Below, piece after piece: positions 17,634 through 25,608 of a DNA stretch of 64,000 nucleotides. The notes under the pieces were generated by a model. That model worked only from the letters and a program-made list of their open reading frames with translations, made no database searches and had not been told where the DNA came from. The stretch comes from Phycisphaerae bacterium. Lineage in GTDB: Bacteria > Planctomycetota > Phycisphaerae > UBA1845 > Fen-1342. Where the stretch lies: positions 186,001-250,000 of the forward strand of contig JAUIEC010000006.1 in NCBI GenBank assembly GCA_030428945.1. The letters are read 5' to 3'. A program made the translations under genes and the position numbers. The first letter of the stretch is position 1. The number at the start of each line of letters is the position of its first letter.

Positions 17634-19166
17634 GTGCGGGATGCGGACACGATCGTCATCGGGGGCGGGCACAGCGGGCTGACCGCGGCCGCCCGGCTTG
17701 CGCAGGCCGGGCAGCGGGTGCTGCTGTTCGAGTGCCGTCCGGACGTGGGCGGACGCGCGGCGACGCTGTCGTTCGGTGACGGCTTCCGCGTGCCGGGCCT
17801 GCTGCATGACACCCAGCACCTGTTTGACGGCGCGGTGCGGCAGTTGCGGCTGGATCGCGCGGGCCTTCACCGCGACGAGGCCCCCGCCGCGTGGCTGAAT
17901 CCGCAGACGACCGGGCCCGGGCTGCTGCTGCACCACGAGGCCGGACAGGCGCACGCCGAGATCGCCGCCCACTCCGCCCGCGACGCCGACCGCTATGCCG
18001 ACTATCGCCAACACTTCGACCGGCTGCGGCCCGAGGTGGCCCCGCTGCTGCGACGCGTGCCGCCCGATCCGTCGGCCGGGGTGCTGGAACTGCTGCGGGC
18101 CGGCTGGGGTGCCCGCGGTCTGTTGCTGCGGCGCGATCTGCTCGACATCCTGCGGACGCTGCCGATGTGCGTGGCCGACTGGCTCAACGAGTGGTTCGAA
18201 GGCGACCTGCTGAAGGCCGGCCTGGCGCTGCCGGCCGTGGCCGGCGAGTTCACCGGGCCGTGGTCACCGGGAACCAACGCGCTGCTGGTCGTGCAGAACT
18301 GCACCGTCGCGGGCGCGGTCCGGGGCGGCCCGGCCGGACTGATCAAGGCGCTGCTGGCAACCTGCCGCGAGTACGGCGTCACGATCCGGACCGGGACCGA
18401 GGTGACCGCCGTCGTGGTCGAGGGCGGGGCGGCGCGCGGCGTGCAACTGGCCGACGGGTCACGCTGCAACGCCGAGCGGGTCGTCGCGGCGATCAGCCCC
18501 AAGGACCTGCTGACCCGCCTGGTGCCGGCCGGCGCGTTCCGCCCGCAGGTGGTCGAGCGGGCCCGCCAGATCCGGACGCGCGGCACGACCGCCAAGCTGC
18601 ACCTGGGGGTCCGCGGCGAGGTGCGGTTCGCGCATCGGGACGCGGCCGTTTCGCGGGCCCGCATCGCACCGTCGATTGACGCGATCGAGCGGGCGTTCGA
18701 TCCGGTCAAGTACCGGCGCTTCGCGGACCGGCCGGTCCTGGACGTCTGGATTCCGACGGTCGAGGAGCCGGGCCTGGCACCCGCCGGGCACAGCGTGGTC
18801 AGCGTGCTGGTACACTACGCCTCGGCCGACCTGGCCGGTGGCTGGACGGCGGCGCAGCGGCAGGGACTGGCGACGGTCGTGCGGGACACGCTGGGGCGCT
18901 ACATACCCGACCTGGCGTCGCGGATCGTGTCCGAGCAGTTGCTGACCCCGGCCGACCTGGCGGCGGAGTTCCGGCTTCCGGGCGGGCACCTGGGGCACGG
19001 CGAACTGGGCCTGGACCAGATGCTGGTCCGCCCGACGCTGGACTGCGCCCGCTACGCGACGCCGCTGGCGGGGCTGACGCTGGCGTCCAGCGGGTGTTTC
19101 CCGGGCGGCGGACTGACCTGTGCATCGGGCCTGCTGGCGGCCGAGCGGGTCCTGGAAACGGCGTGA
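17634..19166 (+). CDS. Second FAD-dependent oxidoreductase, PYROXD2/CrtI-like
   Basis: 510 residues, paralogous to the preceding protein. The N-terminus has DTIVIGGGHSGLTAAARLAQ, then LLFECRPDVGGRA, and the C-terminus SSGCFPGGGLTCASGLLA. Start GTG 17634 is preferred because GGAG lies 8 nt upstream; GTG 17625 would add three residues. The two paralogues share overall length and the ASIDAIE/PSIDYLE-type segment. Together with the GcvT-like gene they probably form one catabolic unit. The substrate is unknown. Confidence 0.82.
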   Translation: MRDADTIVIGGGHSGLTAAARLAQAGQRVLLFECRPDVGGRAATLSFGDGFRVPGLLHDTQHLFDGAVRQLRLDRAGLHRDEAPAAWLNPQTTGPGLLLHHEAGQAHAEIAAHSARDADRYADYRQHFDRLRPEVAPLLRRVPPDPSAGVLELLRAGWGARGLLLRRDLLDILRTLPMCVADWLNEWFEGDLLKAGLALPAVAGEFTGPWSPGTNALLVVQNCTVAGAVRGGPAGLIKALLATCREYGVTIRTGTEVTAVVVEGGAARGVQLADGSRCNAERVVAAISPKDLLTRLVPAGAFRPQVVERARQIRTRGTTAKLHLGVRGEVRFAHRDAAVSRARIAPSIDAIERAFDPVKYRRFADRPVLDVWIPTVEEPGLAPAGHSVVSVLVHYASADLAGGWTAAQRQGLATVVRDTLGRYIPDLASRIVSEQLLTPADLAAEFRLPGGHLGHGELGLDQMLVRPTLDCARYATPLAGLTLASSGCFPGGGLTCASGLLAAERVLETA

Positions 19167-19240
19167 GCCCGCATCCGGCCGGGCATCGCGGGCGAAGAGA
19201 ACAGAGCCGAGAGAGACAGCAACATCAGGGAGAAGGCGTG

Positions 19241-19846
19241 ATGCGGATCGGAGCGGCAGTGATAACGATGCTGGTACTGGTGGGTGTGGCCGGGATGGCC
19301 GCCCGGAGCGGTTCGGGTCAGGACAAGGGGGTTCCGGTGAAGGCGGACGGCACGAAGGTGACGAGCGTGCTCGACTTCACGATGAAGGACATCGACGGCA
19401 AGCCGGTCGAGTTGAGCAAGTACAAGGGCAAGGTGATCCTGGTCGTCAACGTGGCGTCCAAGTGCGGCCTGACGAAGCAGTACACCCCGCTTCAGGCCAC
19501 CTACGAGAAGTACAAGGACAAGGGCCTGGTGGTGCTCGGGTTTCCGGCCAACGACTTCATGGGCCAGGAGCCGGGGAGCGAGAAAGAGATCAAGCAGTTC
19601 TGTTCGACGACGTACAGCGTGACGTTCGACATGTTCTCGAAGATCAGCGTCAAGGGCGACGAGATGCACGACCTGTATCGCTTCCTGACGTCGAAGGAGG
19701 CCAACGGCGAGTTCGCCGGCCCGATCCGCTGGAACTTTGACAAGTTCCTCGTCGACCGCGAGGGCAAGGTCATCGGCCGCTTCCACCCGCGGACCAGCCC
19801 GGACGACAAGAAGATCGTCGCCGCCATCGAAGCCGCCCTCGGTTAG
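19241..19846 (+). CDS. Glutathione peroxidase family protein, exported
   Basis: 201 residues with a signal peptide (about 1-26). The thioredoxin-like domain has the peroxidatic Cys at residue 75 in NVASKCGLT, the segment FPANDFMGQEPGSEKE carrying the conserved Gln, and the C-terminal WNFDKFLVDREG. Cys replaces the selenocysteine of mammalian enzymes, as in most bacterial members, which often use thioredoxin. It reduces hydroperoxides, here probably in the periplasm. Start ATG 19241 follows a GGGAGAAGG ribosome binding site. The strong palindrome at 19882-19919 follows the stop by 35 nt. Confidence 0.92.
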   Translation: MRIGAAVITMLVLVGVAGMAARSGSGQDKGVPVKADGTKVTSVLDFTMKDIDGKPVELSKYKGKVILVVNVASKCGLTKQYTPLQATYEKYKDKGLVVLGFPANDFMGQEPGSEKEIKQFCSTTYSVTFDMFSKISVKGDEMHDLYRFLTSKEANGEFAGPIRWNFDKFLVDREGKVIGRFHPRTSPDDKKIVAAIEAALG

Positions 19847-19881
19847 GTCGCGTTTGACGGGATGCCAATGAGCTGCCAAAG

Positions 19882-19919
19882 CGAAAACAGGGACAGCCAC
19901 GTGGCTGTCCCTGTTTTCG
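19882..19919. terminator. 38-bp perfect palindrome, probable bidirectional terminator
   Basis: 19882-19900 is exactly the reverse complement of 19901-19919 (cgaaaacagggacagccac with its mirror). It sits 35 nt after the peroxidase stop. A short A-run before the stem and T-run after it would allow intrinsic termination on either strand. The zero-loop centre and the AACAGGGACAGCC arms also resemble dispersed extragenic palindromes, so it may be a repeat-derived terminator. Confidence 0.6.
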
Positions 19920-19952
19920 TATCGCCCGGTCGGGGCTGCCTGTTCCCGGCGC

Positions 19953-20025
19953 GTAGGGTGCGTCATCGACGCAGCCGACCCGCGGTGTAATCCGACGCGG
20001 AAGCTTCGAGCGTCGATGCCGCACC
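19953..20025. repeat. 72-nt inverted-repeat element, copy 1 of 3
   Basis: Starts with gtagggtgcgtcatcgacgc and ends with gcgtcgatgccgcacc. The two ends are inverted repeats with one mismatch, with about 37 nt of unconserved sequence between. Related copies lie at 28864-28935 and 37836-37906. Size and structure resemble a REP or MITE-like element. With the palindrome at 19882-19919 it fills most of the 327-nt gene-free stretch 19847-20173. Confidence 0.75.
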
Positions 20026-20173
20026 GCGTGGCAACTTCACCGCCCGGTCCGGGCACCGCCCGCCTGTCCCCATTGGATCGAAACGGGCACCCTTTGCGCC
20101 TCGCCTTCAGCCGCGGCCGCCGCGCGCCCGATGCTCCGATCAGGTATCGAAGCGTCGGGATGGACGGCCGCCA

Positions 20174-21805
20174 GTGTCTCTGCATCGCAAAATCGTCAGC
20201 GTGGAACGGTTGCTCGCCGAACTCTCGTCCGCCCGGGCGGAGGGTCGCCGCGTGGTGCAGTGCCATGGGTGTTTCGACATCGTGCATCCCGGGCACGTTC
20301 GCTATCTCCAGTTCGCCCGGCAGTTGGGCGATCTGCTGGTGGTCTCCCTGACGGGGGACGCCCTGATCGAAAAGGGCCCCGACCGTCCCTACATCCCCGA
20401 ATCCCTGCGGGCCGAGAACCTGGCCGCCCTCGAATTCGTCGACTGGGTCGTGGTCGATCCGCACCCGACCGCCGTCGAGTTGCTGGAACAGCTTCGCCCC
20501 GATGTCTACGTCAAGGGTCGCGAATACGCGTCCTCGTCCGACCCGCGCTTCGTCGAGGAACGCGAATGCGTCGAGCACTACGGCGGACGGGTGGTGTTTC
20601 ACAGCGGGGACGTGGTCTTCAGTTCGACCCGGCTGATCGAGAGCCTCGGCCGCGAGGAACACCTGGCCGAGTGCCGCACCCGCGCCCTCTGCAACGCCCA
20701 CGAGATCACCCTGCAGAGTTGCCAGGCGGCTTTGCGGGGCTTTTCCGGCACATCCGTGGTCGTCGTCGGTGACGTGATCCGCGAGCACTACATGCTGTGC
20801 GACCCGCGCGGGGCGGCCGGCAGTGCCCCGGCCATGTCGCTCGAACAACTCGGACAGCGTTCGTTCTGGGGCGGCGCCGCGGCGCTCGCCATGCAGTTGC
20901 GACAGTTGGGCGCCGCTGTCACGCTGGTCAGCAAGGTGGCTGACGACGACGATTCGCGCGCCCTGCGCAGCATGCTCTCGGACCAGCAGATTCATCACGA
21001 ACTGGTCGTGGCCCGGCCGGCGCTGATGTCGCGCAGCACCTACCTCGCGGACGACGCCAAGCTGTTCCAGGTCGGCGCGCACACCCATGTCGCGGTCGAC
21101 AGTGCCAGCGAGCAGGCCATCGCCGCCGCGGCCGCGCGGCACCTCGCCGGCGCGAACCTGGTGGTGCAGTACGACCTGGGCGGCAGCACGCTGACGCCGG
21201 AAGTGGTCCGGCGGATCGCCGGGGCTTCGATCATCCGGGTTGGGGCCGCCAGCGGACCCGACGGCGACCTGACGATGCTGCGGGACTGCGATTTGCTGGT
21301 CACCACCGAGAAACGACTGCGGACGGCGCTGCACGACTTCGGCGCCGGACTGCCGGCCCTGGCGTGGCAACTGCTCGACCGTCTGCCCGGACGCACGATG
21401 CTGGTCTCGCTGCACAAGAACGGAACACTGACCTTTGACGGCCGCGGCGAAGGCGACCAGGCCGGACCGCGCCGCCTGCGCAGCAGCTACTTCCCGTGGG
21501 CCGCGCCGCACGTGGCCGACATGCTCGGCACCGAGGAAGCCCGCATCGCCGTGGCGGCGCTGGGCCTGGCCACCGGGCGCGAACTGCCGCTGGCCGCCTA
21601 CCTCGCGAGCGGCGCCGAAGCACTCACCGCGATCGGCGACGGCCGCACACAGGTCCGACTCGAAGCCCTGCACACCTGGCTCGAAACACGCGCGGAACTG
21701 CGGCCGGGGCATGCCTTCCTGCCCGATGCGGCCACGCCGGGCGACCTGGCCCGCCTGGCGCCGCCGCTTCCGCATCCGCTCATGGCCGGCAGCGAGGGCG
21801 ACTGA
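20174..21805 (+). CDS. HldE-like protein: N-terminal nucleotidyltransferase, C-terminal degenerate PfkB domain
   Basis: 543 residues. The first 160 match the cytidylyltransferase domain of HldE/RfaE (GCFDIVHPGHVRYLQFA with the HxGH-type motif, PDVYVKGREYASS). The remainder (about 190-500) follows the ribokinase/PfkB fold. In E. coli HldE the kinase comes first, so the order is reversed. The usual kinase motif GAGD, with the catalytic Asp, reads GTEE at about residue 451 within VADMLGTEEARIAV, which would remove kinase activity. Likely role is in sugar-nucleotide synthesis for surface glycans, supported by the glycosyltransferase overlapping it by 1 nt. Start is GTG 20174. Confidence 0.8.
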   Translation: MSLHRKIVSVERLLAELSSARAEGRRVVQCHGCFDIVHPGHVRYLQFARQLGDLLVVSLTGDALIEKGPDRPYIPESLRAENLAALEFVDWVVVDPHPTAVELLEQLRPDVYVKGREYASSSDPRFVEERECVEHYGGRVVFHSGDVVFSSTRLIESLGREEHLAECRTRALCNAHEITLQSCQAALRGFSGTSVVVVGDVIREHYMLCDPRGAAGSAPAMSLEQLGQRSFWGGAAALAMQLRQLGAAVTLVSKVADDDDSRALRSMLSDQQIHHELVVARPALMSRSTYLADDAKLFQVGAHTHVAVDSASEQAIAAAAARHLAGANLVVQYDLGGSTLTPEVVRRIAGASIIRVGAASGPDGDLTMLRDCDLLVTTEKRLRTALHDFGAGLPALAWQLLDRLPGRTMLVSLHKNGTLTFDGRGEGDQAGPRRLRSSYFPWAAPHVADMLGTEEARIAVAALGLATGRELPLAAYLASGAEALTAIGDGRTQVRLEALHTWLETRAELRPGHAFLPDAATPGDLARLAPPLPHPLMAGSEGD

Positions 21806-23040
21806 TGGCCAACCGTCCGCTGGTCAGTTTCGTTCTCGCCACGCACAACCGGGCGAGTGCCCTGCGGCGGACGTTCGCGGCGCTCGAGGACTGCGGCCTG
21901 TCGGCCGACGAGCGGGAAGTGATCGTCGTCGACAACGACTCGGATGACGAGACCCGCGCGTTGCTCGGTCGGCAGCCGCGGATTCGACCGATCCTGCTGG
22001 ACGAGAACATCGGCAGTTGCGCCAAGGCGATCGGTGCCCGCGAGGCCCTGGCCCCGATCCTGATGTTCCTCGACGACGATTCGTTCCCGCGTCCGGGCTG
22101 CATGCACCGGATGCTTTCGGCCTTTGAACTGAACCCGACGCTCGGGGCGGCCGGTTTCCTGGTTCGCCTGCCGAACGCGACCCAGGAGTGCTCCGCGCTG
22201 CCGCACGTGTTCGTGGGGTGCGGGGTCGGGCTTCGGGCGGCCGCGGTCGAGGAAGTCGGCGGGCTGGACGAGACCTTCTTCATGCAGGCCGAGGAGTACG
22301 ACCTGACGATCCGCCTGATGCAGGCGGGGTACCGGGTCGAGCGGTTCGCCGATCTGCAGGTGGACCACCTCAAGACGCCGGCCGCCCGGGTCCCCAGCCG
22401 GCGGGTGTACTACGACATTCGCAACAACCTGCGGCTGATCGGCCGCTACCTGCCGGAAAGCTGGGCCACGATCTACCGGCACGACTGGCAGCGGCGCTAC
22501 CAGGCGTACGCGCGGCTGCACGGGCATCTCGACGCGTTCTGCCACGGGCAGCGCGACGGTCTCGAGATGGCGCTGCACGAGCGCGATCCCTATCGCCGCT
22601 GGCGGATGTCCCCGGACAACCTCGAACACCTGTTCGCCTGGCGACAGATCGCCGCCCGCATGGAGCAGGTGGCCGCGGCGGGCTTCCGGCGGATCGCCCT
22701 GATCGACGTCAGCAAGAACCTGTATCCGTTCGTTCAGGGTGCCCGCGAGGCCGGCCTGCAGTTGCTGGGCATCTGCGACGATCACCTCTCCGGGGTGCTG
22801 CCGGGTTATCGGGACGTTCCGATCCACCCGCTGAACGAGGCGCCCACGATGGCCGTCGACGCGTATGTCGTGTCGAACTGCTCCTACGTCCACGCCCGCG
22901 AGCGGGCCCGCTGGCTGCGGGCCCGGACCACCCGGCCGGTGTTCAACTGGTTCCCGCCACCGCGTCAGACGACCGATTCCCCTCTGCCGGGCCCTGCCGA
23001 ACTCGATCACCCCGCCCGCGGCCCGTCCGGGAGCCGATAA
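21805..23040 (+). CDS. Family 2 glycosyltransferase with extra C-terminal domain
   Basis: 411 residues. The first 240 form a GT-A domain: VSFVLATHNRASALRRTF at the N-terminus, VIVVDNDSDDE, the metal-binding LMFLDDDSFP, and GGLDETFFMQAEEYDLTIRL near the acceptor site. Residues from about 285 to 385 read as a separate alpha/beta unit (GFRRIALIDVSKNLYPFVQG, LQLLGICDD, VDAYVVSNCSYVHARERARW). This may bind a nucleotide or sugar, as in some bifunctional glycan enzymes. The start codon overlaps the stop of the HldE-like gene (TGATG), so the two products are probably made together. Confidence 0.85.
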   Translation: MANRPLVSFVLATHNRASALRRTFAALEDCGLSADEREVIVVDNDSDDETRALLGRQPRIRPILLDENIGSCAKAIGAREALAPILMFLDDDSFPRPGCMHRMLSAFELNPTLGAAGFLVRLPNATQECSALPHVFVGCGVGLRAAAVEEVGGLDETFFMQAEEYDLTIRLMQAGYRVERFADLQVDHLKTPAARVPSRRVYYDIRNNLRLIGRYLPESWATIYRHDWQRRYQAYARLHGHLDAFCHGQRDGLEMALHERDPYRRWRMSPDNLEHLFAWRQIAARMEQVAAAGFRRIALIDVSKNLYPFVQGAREAGLQLLGICDDHLSGVLPGYRDVPIHPLNEAPTMAVDAYVVSNCSYVHARERARWLRARTTRPVFNWFPPPRQTTDSPLPGPAELDHPARGPSGSR

Positions 23041-23073
23041 CCTCCTTGCCAGAAGTAATTTGCGGGAAAGGTT

Positions 23074-23101
23074 TTGCACGGTCGCGGCGGGCTCGTATAC
23101 T
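23074..23101 (+). promoter_or_regulatory. Sigma-70-type promoter of the MTAP-like/amidohydrolase pair
   Basis: TTGCAC at 23074-23079 and TATACT at 23096-23101 with a 16-nt spacer. Both are close to consensus and sit in an AT-richer patch in otherwise GC-rich DNA. The expected start site near 23108 leaves a leader of about 90 nt, which holds the inverted repeat at 23166-23186. Confidence 0.6.
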
Positions 23102-23165
23102 GGCGATCGATGCAGGTCTTCGGCCTGCCGCGCAAATCAACCGGCGGATTGTGAACATCTTACCG

Positions 23166-23186
23166 GACGTCCGCACGTCGGACGTC
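23166..23186 (+). promoter_or_regulatory. Inverted repeat in leader, possible operator or attenuating hairpin
   Basis: Perfect 8-bp inverted repeat GACGTCCG-CACGT-CGGACGTC directly before the ribosome binding site (AAGGGGG, 23187-23193) of the gene at 23200. As RNA it would fold into a GC-rich hairpin abutting the Shine-Dalgarno; as DNA it could be a repressor site downstream of the promoter. Confidence 0.45.
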
Positions 23187-23199
23187 AAGGGGGCCGGCG

Positions 23200-24153
23200 A
23201 TGAGTACCAGACTCGCCTGTATCGGCGGTGCGGCCGCCTACAAGCTGCTCGACGAAGGTGCCTTTGTGGCCGAGCGACTCGGGCCGCAGCAGACGCCGTT
23301 CGGGGCGAGCCAACCGATCTACCTGTGCCGGGCCGAGCAGGGGGAGTTTCACTTCCTTGCCCGCCACGGTGAGAGTCGTTCGGAACTCGCCCCCGGCGCG
23401 ATCAACTACCGGGCGAACATCTTCGCGTTCAAGGAACTCGGCGTGCAGTCGATCGTCTCCTGGAGCGAGGCCCGCGCCATCTCGCACAACTACAAGGTCG
23501 GCCAGTACGTGCTCGTCAGCGACGTGATCGACGAGACCCGCGGGCGACCGTGCACCTTCTTCGAGAACCGCCTGGGCAACGTCCGCCAATGGCCTGTCTT
23601 CTGCCCGACCCTGGCGGCCGCGGTCGCCAAGACGCTGCGGTCGCAGGAATGCTGCCACAGTACCGAGGGCGTCTATGTCTGCACCGAAGGGCCGCGCCGC
23701 GAGACGCCTGCCGAAGCCCGCAAGTACGCGACCTTTGGCGGCGAGCTGATCGGCAACACGCTGGCCCCGGAGGTCTTCCTGGCGACCGAACTCGAGATGT
23801 GCTACGCCTGCCTCGCGTACATCGCCCAGTATGCCGAGAACGGCAGCGACTTCCGTCCGTTCGAGAACGGCCGCGTCCTGGCCCCCGAGACCGAGAAGCG
23901 ACGGGCCGAACGAGCGGTCGAGCGCTTCCCGCGGATTCTCGAGACCCTCTGCGAGGTCCTGCCGGCCACCGAAGCGGCCTGCAAGTGCGAGACCACCATG
24001 CAGGAACAGGTTTCCAGCGGGCAGATCGGCCCGGACTGGCGGACCTGGTTCGAGGCGGATCGCGCCAGCGGACTGCCGAACGAAGACGGATGCCGCGACG
24101 GTGACCTGCTGGTCGGCGAAGGACGCCCGTCGGCCGATCGCGGTTGGCGGTGA
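23200..24153 (+). CDS. MTAP/PNP-family protein with divergent active site
   Basis: 317 residues, longer than the roughly 280 of methylthioadenosine phosphorylases. The fold is recognisable from LARHGES, GAINYRANIFAFKELG, VYVCTEGPRRETPAEARKYA and APEVFLATELEMCYACLAY. By hand alignment to human MTAP, many ligand residues have changed: the phosphate-binding GGTG reads GGAA (residues 9-12), the TTA motif reads SWS, Phe177 is Arg, Met196 is Asn, and both base-binding Asp residues (220, 222) are Gln and Ala. An adenine phosphorylase is therefore unlikely; a 6-oxopurine substrate or a hydrolase is possible. It overlaps the amidohydrolase by 4 nt, so the two probably act in sequence on one nucleoside. 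Confidence 0.75.
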   Translation: MSTRLACIGGAAAYKLLDEGAFVAERLGPQQTPFGASQPIYLCRAEQGEFHFLARHGESRSELAPGAINYRANIFAFKELGVQSIVSWSEARAISHNYKVGQYVLVSDVIDETRGRPCTFFENRLGNVRQWPVFCPTLAAAVAKTLRSQECCHSTEGVYVCTEGPRRETPAEARKYATFGGELIGNTLAPEVFLATELEMCYACLAYIAQYAENGSDFRPFENGRVLAPETEKRRAERAVERFPRILETLCEVLPATEAACKCETTMQEQVSSGQIGPDWRTWFEADRASGLPNEDGCRDGDLLVGEGRPSADRGWR

Positions 24154-25364
24154 TTCTGCGGGCCGCCTGGGTTGTCCCGGTCGGCAGCCCACCCATCCCG
24201 GACGGCTTCGTCCAGATCCGCGGCAATCGAATCGCCGCCCTTGGCCCGGCCGCGCAGGCACCCGGACCGTTCGATGAAGACCTGGGTGCGGCCGCGCTGC
24301 TTCCCGGACTGGTCAACCCTCACACGCACCTGGAACTGACCTGCTACCACGGTCGACTTGCACCCGGTCCGTTCTGGCCGTGGGTGGCCGAACTGGTCGG
24401 CCTGCGTCGTCAGCCCGGGGCCGCGGCGCTTGAGCGAGACGGGTTGCGGCGGGGCGTGCGGGAGTGTCTTCGCGGCGGGGTGACGACAGTCGGGGACATA
24501 TCGCGGACCGGGGAATCCTGGCGCGAACTGGCCGACCTGCCGTTGCGGGCGGTGTGTTTTGCCGAACTGCTTTCGCTGGCGGCCGAACCGCCCCGCACGC
24601 CGGCCGAGGTGTCCGCTGCTGCGGGTGCCGTGCCGACGGGCGGGCGTCTGCGTCCGGGGGTTGCGCCGCACGCTCCTTACACGGTGGTGCCGGCGGATGC
24701 CGGGCAGGCCGCGCGGCGGGCCCGGGTCGCCGGTTGGCCGTGGACGCTGCACCTGGCGGAGACCGCGGAGGAGGTGGCGTTTCTCGGCGGAGCCCGCGAT
24801 GCGCTGCCGCCGCTGCTGGCGGACCTCGGCCGGCAGGCGGGGGTGGACCCGGCGCCCGATTCGGTCAGCGGCTACGTCCGGCGGTACTTCGCCGATGCGG
24901 GCCCGGGTGCCCTCGTGCACTTGAACTACCTGACGCCCCTGGACGTTGCCTGGCTGGCGGCCAGTCCGCACACGGTGATCTATTGCCCGCGGGCGCATCG
25001 TTTCTTCGGGCATCCGCCGCATCCGCTGCCGGAGTTGCTGCGGGCGGGCGTGCGGGTCGCCCTGGGCACGGACAGTCGGGCGAGCAACGAGTCGCTGGCG
25101 TTGCTGGCCGAGGCCTCGTGTGTGCAGGCGTGCTTCCCGGGGCTGTGCGGGCCGGCGGACCTGATCGAGATGATCACGCGGACGGCCGCGGGTGCGCTGG
25201 GCATGTCGGCCGAGGTCGGGTCGTTGGCGCCGGGGATGCTGGCGGACCTGGCGGCGTTCCCGTTGCGGGGTGGCGGCGATCCGCTGGCGGGCCTCGTTCG
25301 TCACGCGCCGGAGGCGCTCGCGGTCTGGATCGACGGGCAGCGGGTTGAGCTTTCGGGTCCGTGA
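24150..25364 (+). CDS. Amidohydrolase of the ATZ/TRZ (nucleoside deaminase-like) group
   Basis: 404 residues from GTG 24150, which overlaps the upstream stop as GTGA; TTG 24144 is an alternative. A metal-dependent hydrolase with HxH in LVNPHTHLELT, His in GVAPHAPYTVV, HLAETAEEV, and Asp in VALGTDSRASNESL. The CPRAHRFFG segment resembles aminofutalosine and methylthioadenosine/S-adenosylhomocysteine deaminase relatives. Coupling to an MTAP-like gene suggests deamination of a 5'-modified adenosine followed by glycosidic cleavage, as in the futalosine menaquinone route or in methionine salvage via methylthioinosine. No other mqn or mtn gene is in the window, so the pathway remains open. Confidence 0.82.
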   Translation: MILRAAWVVPVGSPPIPDGFVQIRGNRIAALGPAAQAPGPFDEDLGAAALLPGLVNPHTHLELTCYHGRLAPGPFWPWVAELVGLRRQPGAAALERDGLRRGVRECLRGGVTTVGDISRTGESWRELADLPLRAVCFAELLSLAAEPPRTPAEVSAAAGAVPTGGRLRPGVAPHAPYTVVPADAGQAARRARVAGWPWTLHLAETAEEVAFLGGARDALPPLLADLGRQAGVDPAPDSVSGYVRRYFADAGPGALVHLNYLTPLDVAWLAASPHTVIYCPRAHRFFGHPPHPLPELLRAGVRVALGTDSRASNESLALLAEASCVQACFPGLCGPADLIEMITRTAAGALGMSAEVGSLAPGMLADLAAFPLRGGGDPLAGLVRHAPEALAVWIDGQRVELSGP

Positions 25365-25429
25365 CGACGACGCGGCGGGTGTCCGCCGGGTTTCGGATTG
25401 AAAGCCAAGGCAGGCGGCAACAGGGGAAC

Positions 25430-25565
25430 GGGGTTCACGGTCCTCGACCGGCGAATTTCCGTGCGCGCGATCGTCCCTTGGGGTACCCCCACCCATGTTC
25501 ATTTTCCGCGCCAAACCGCGGCCGCGGTAGCGGGTAAACACCTGAACCCTGCGCAAACCCGGACG
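25430..25565 (-). repeat. Divergent copy (C) of the roughly 133-nt intergenic element
   Basis: On the minus strand the order of motifs matches the copies at 50648, 59443 and 63279: a GGTGTTTACC box near the 5' end, then a palindromic G-run/C-run core (gggggtacccc), then gacgatcgcgcgca and a CGCCGG stretch. Conservation is partial and the ends are approximate. It lies about 45 nt beyond the stop of the MerR-like gene in the same orientation, and fills most of the gap 25365-25608. Confidence 0.5.
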
Positions 25566-25608
25566 GCACAAGCCTTTCCGCGACGGATTTTCCGCCGGGA
25601 CCGCCCGC

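Noticed and set aside
19052..21775. 907-residue minus-strand frame across the peroxidase and HldE-like genes
   Set aside because: It runs antisense to three genes with clear family motifs and crosses intergenic repeats.
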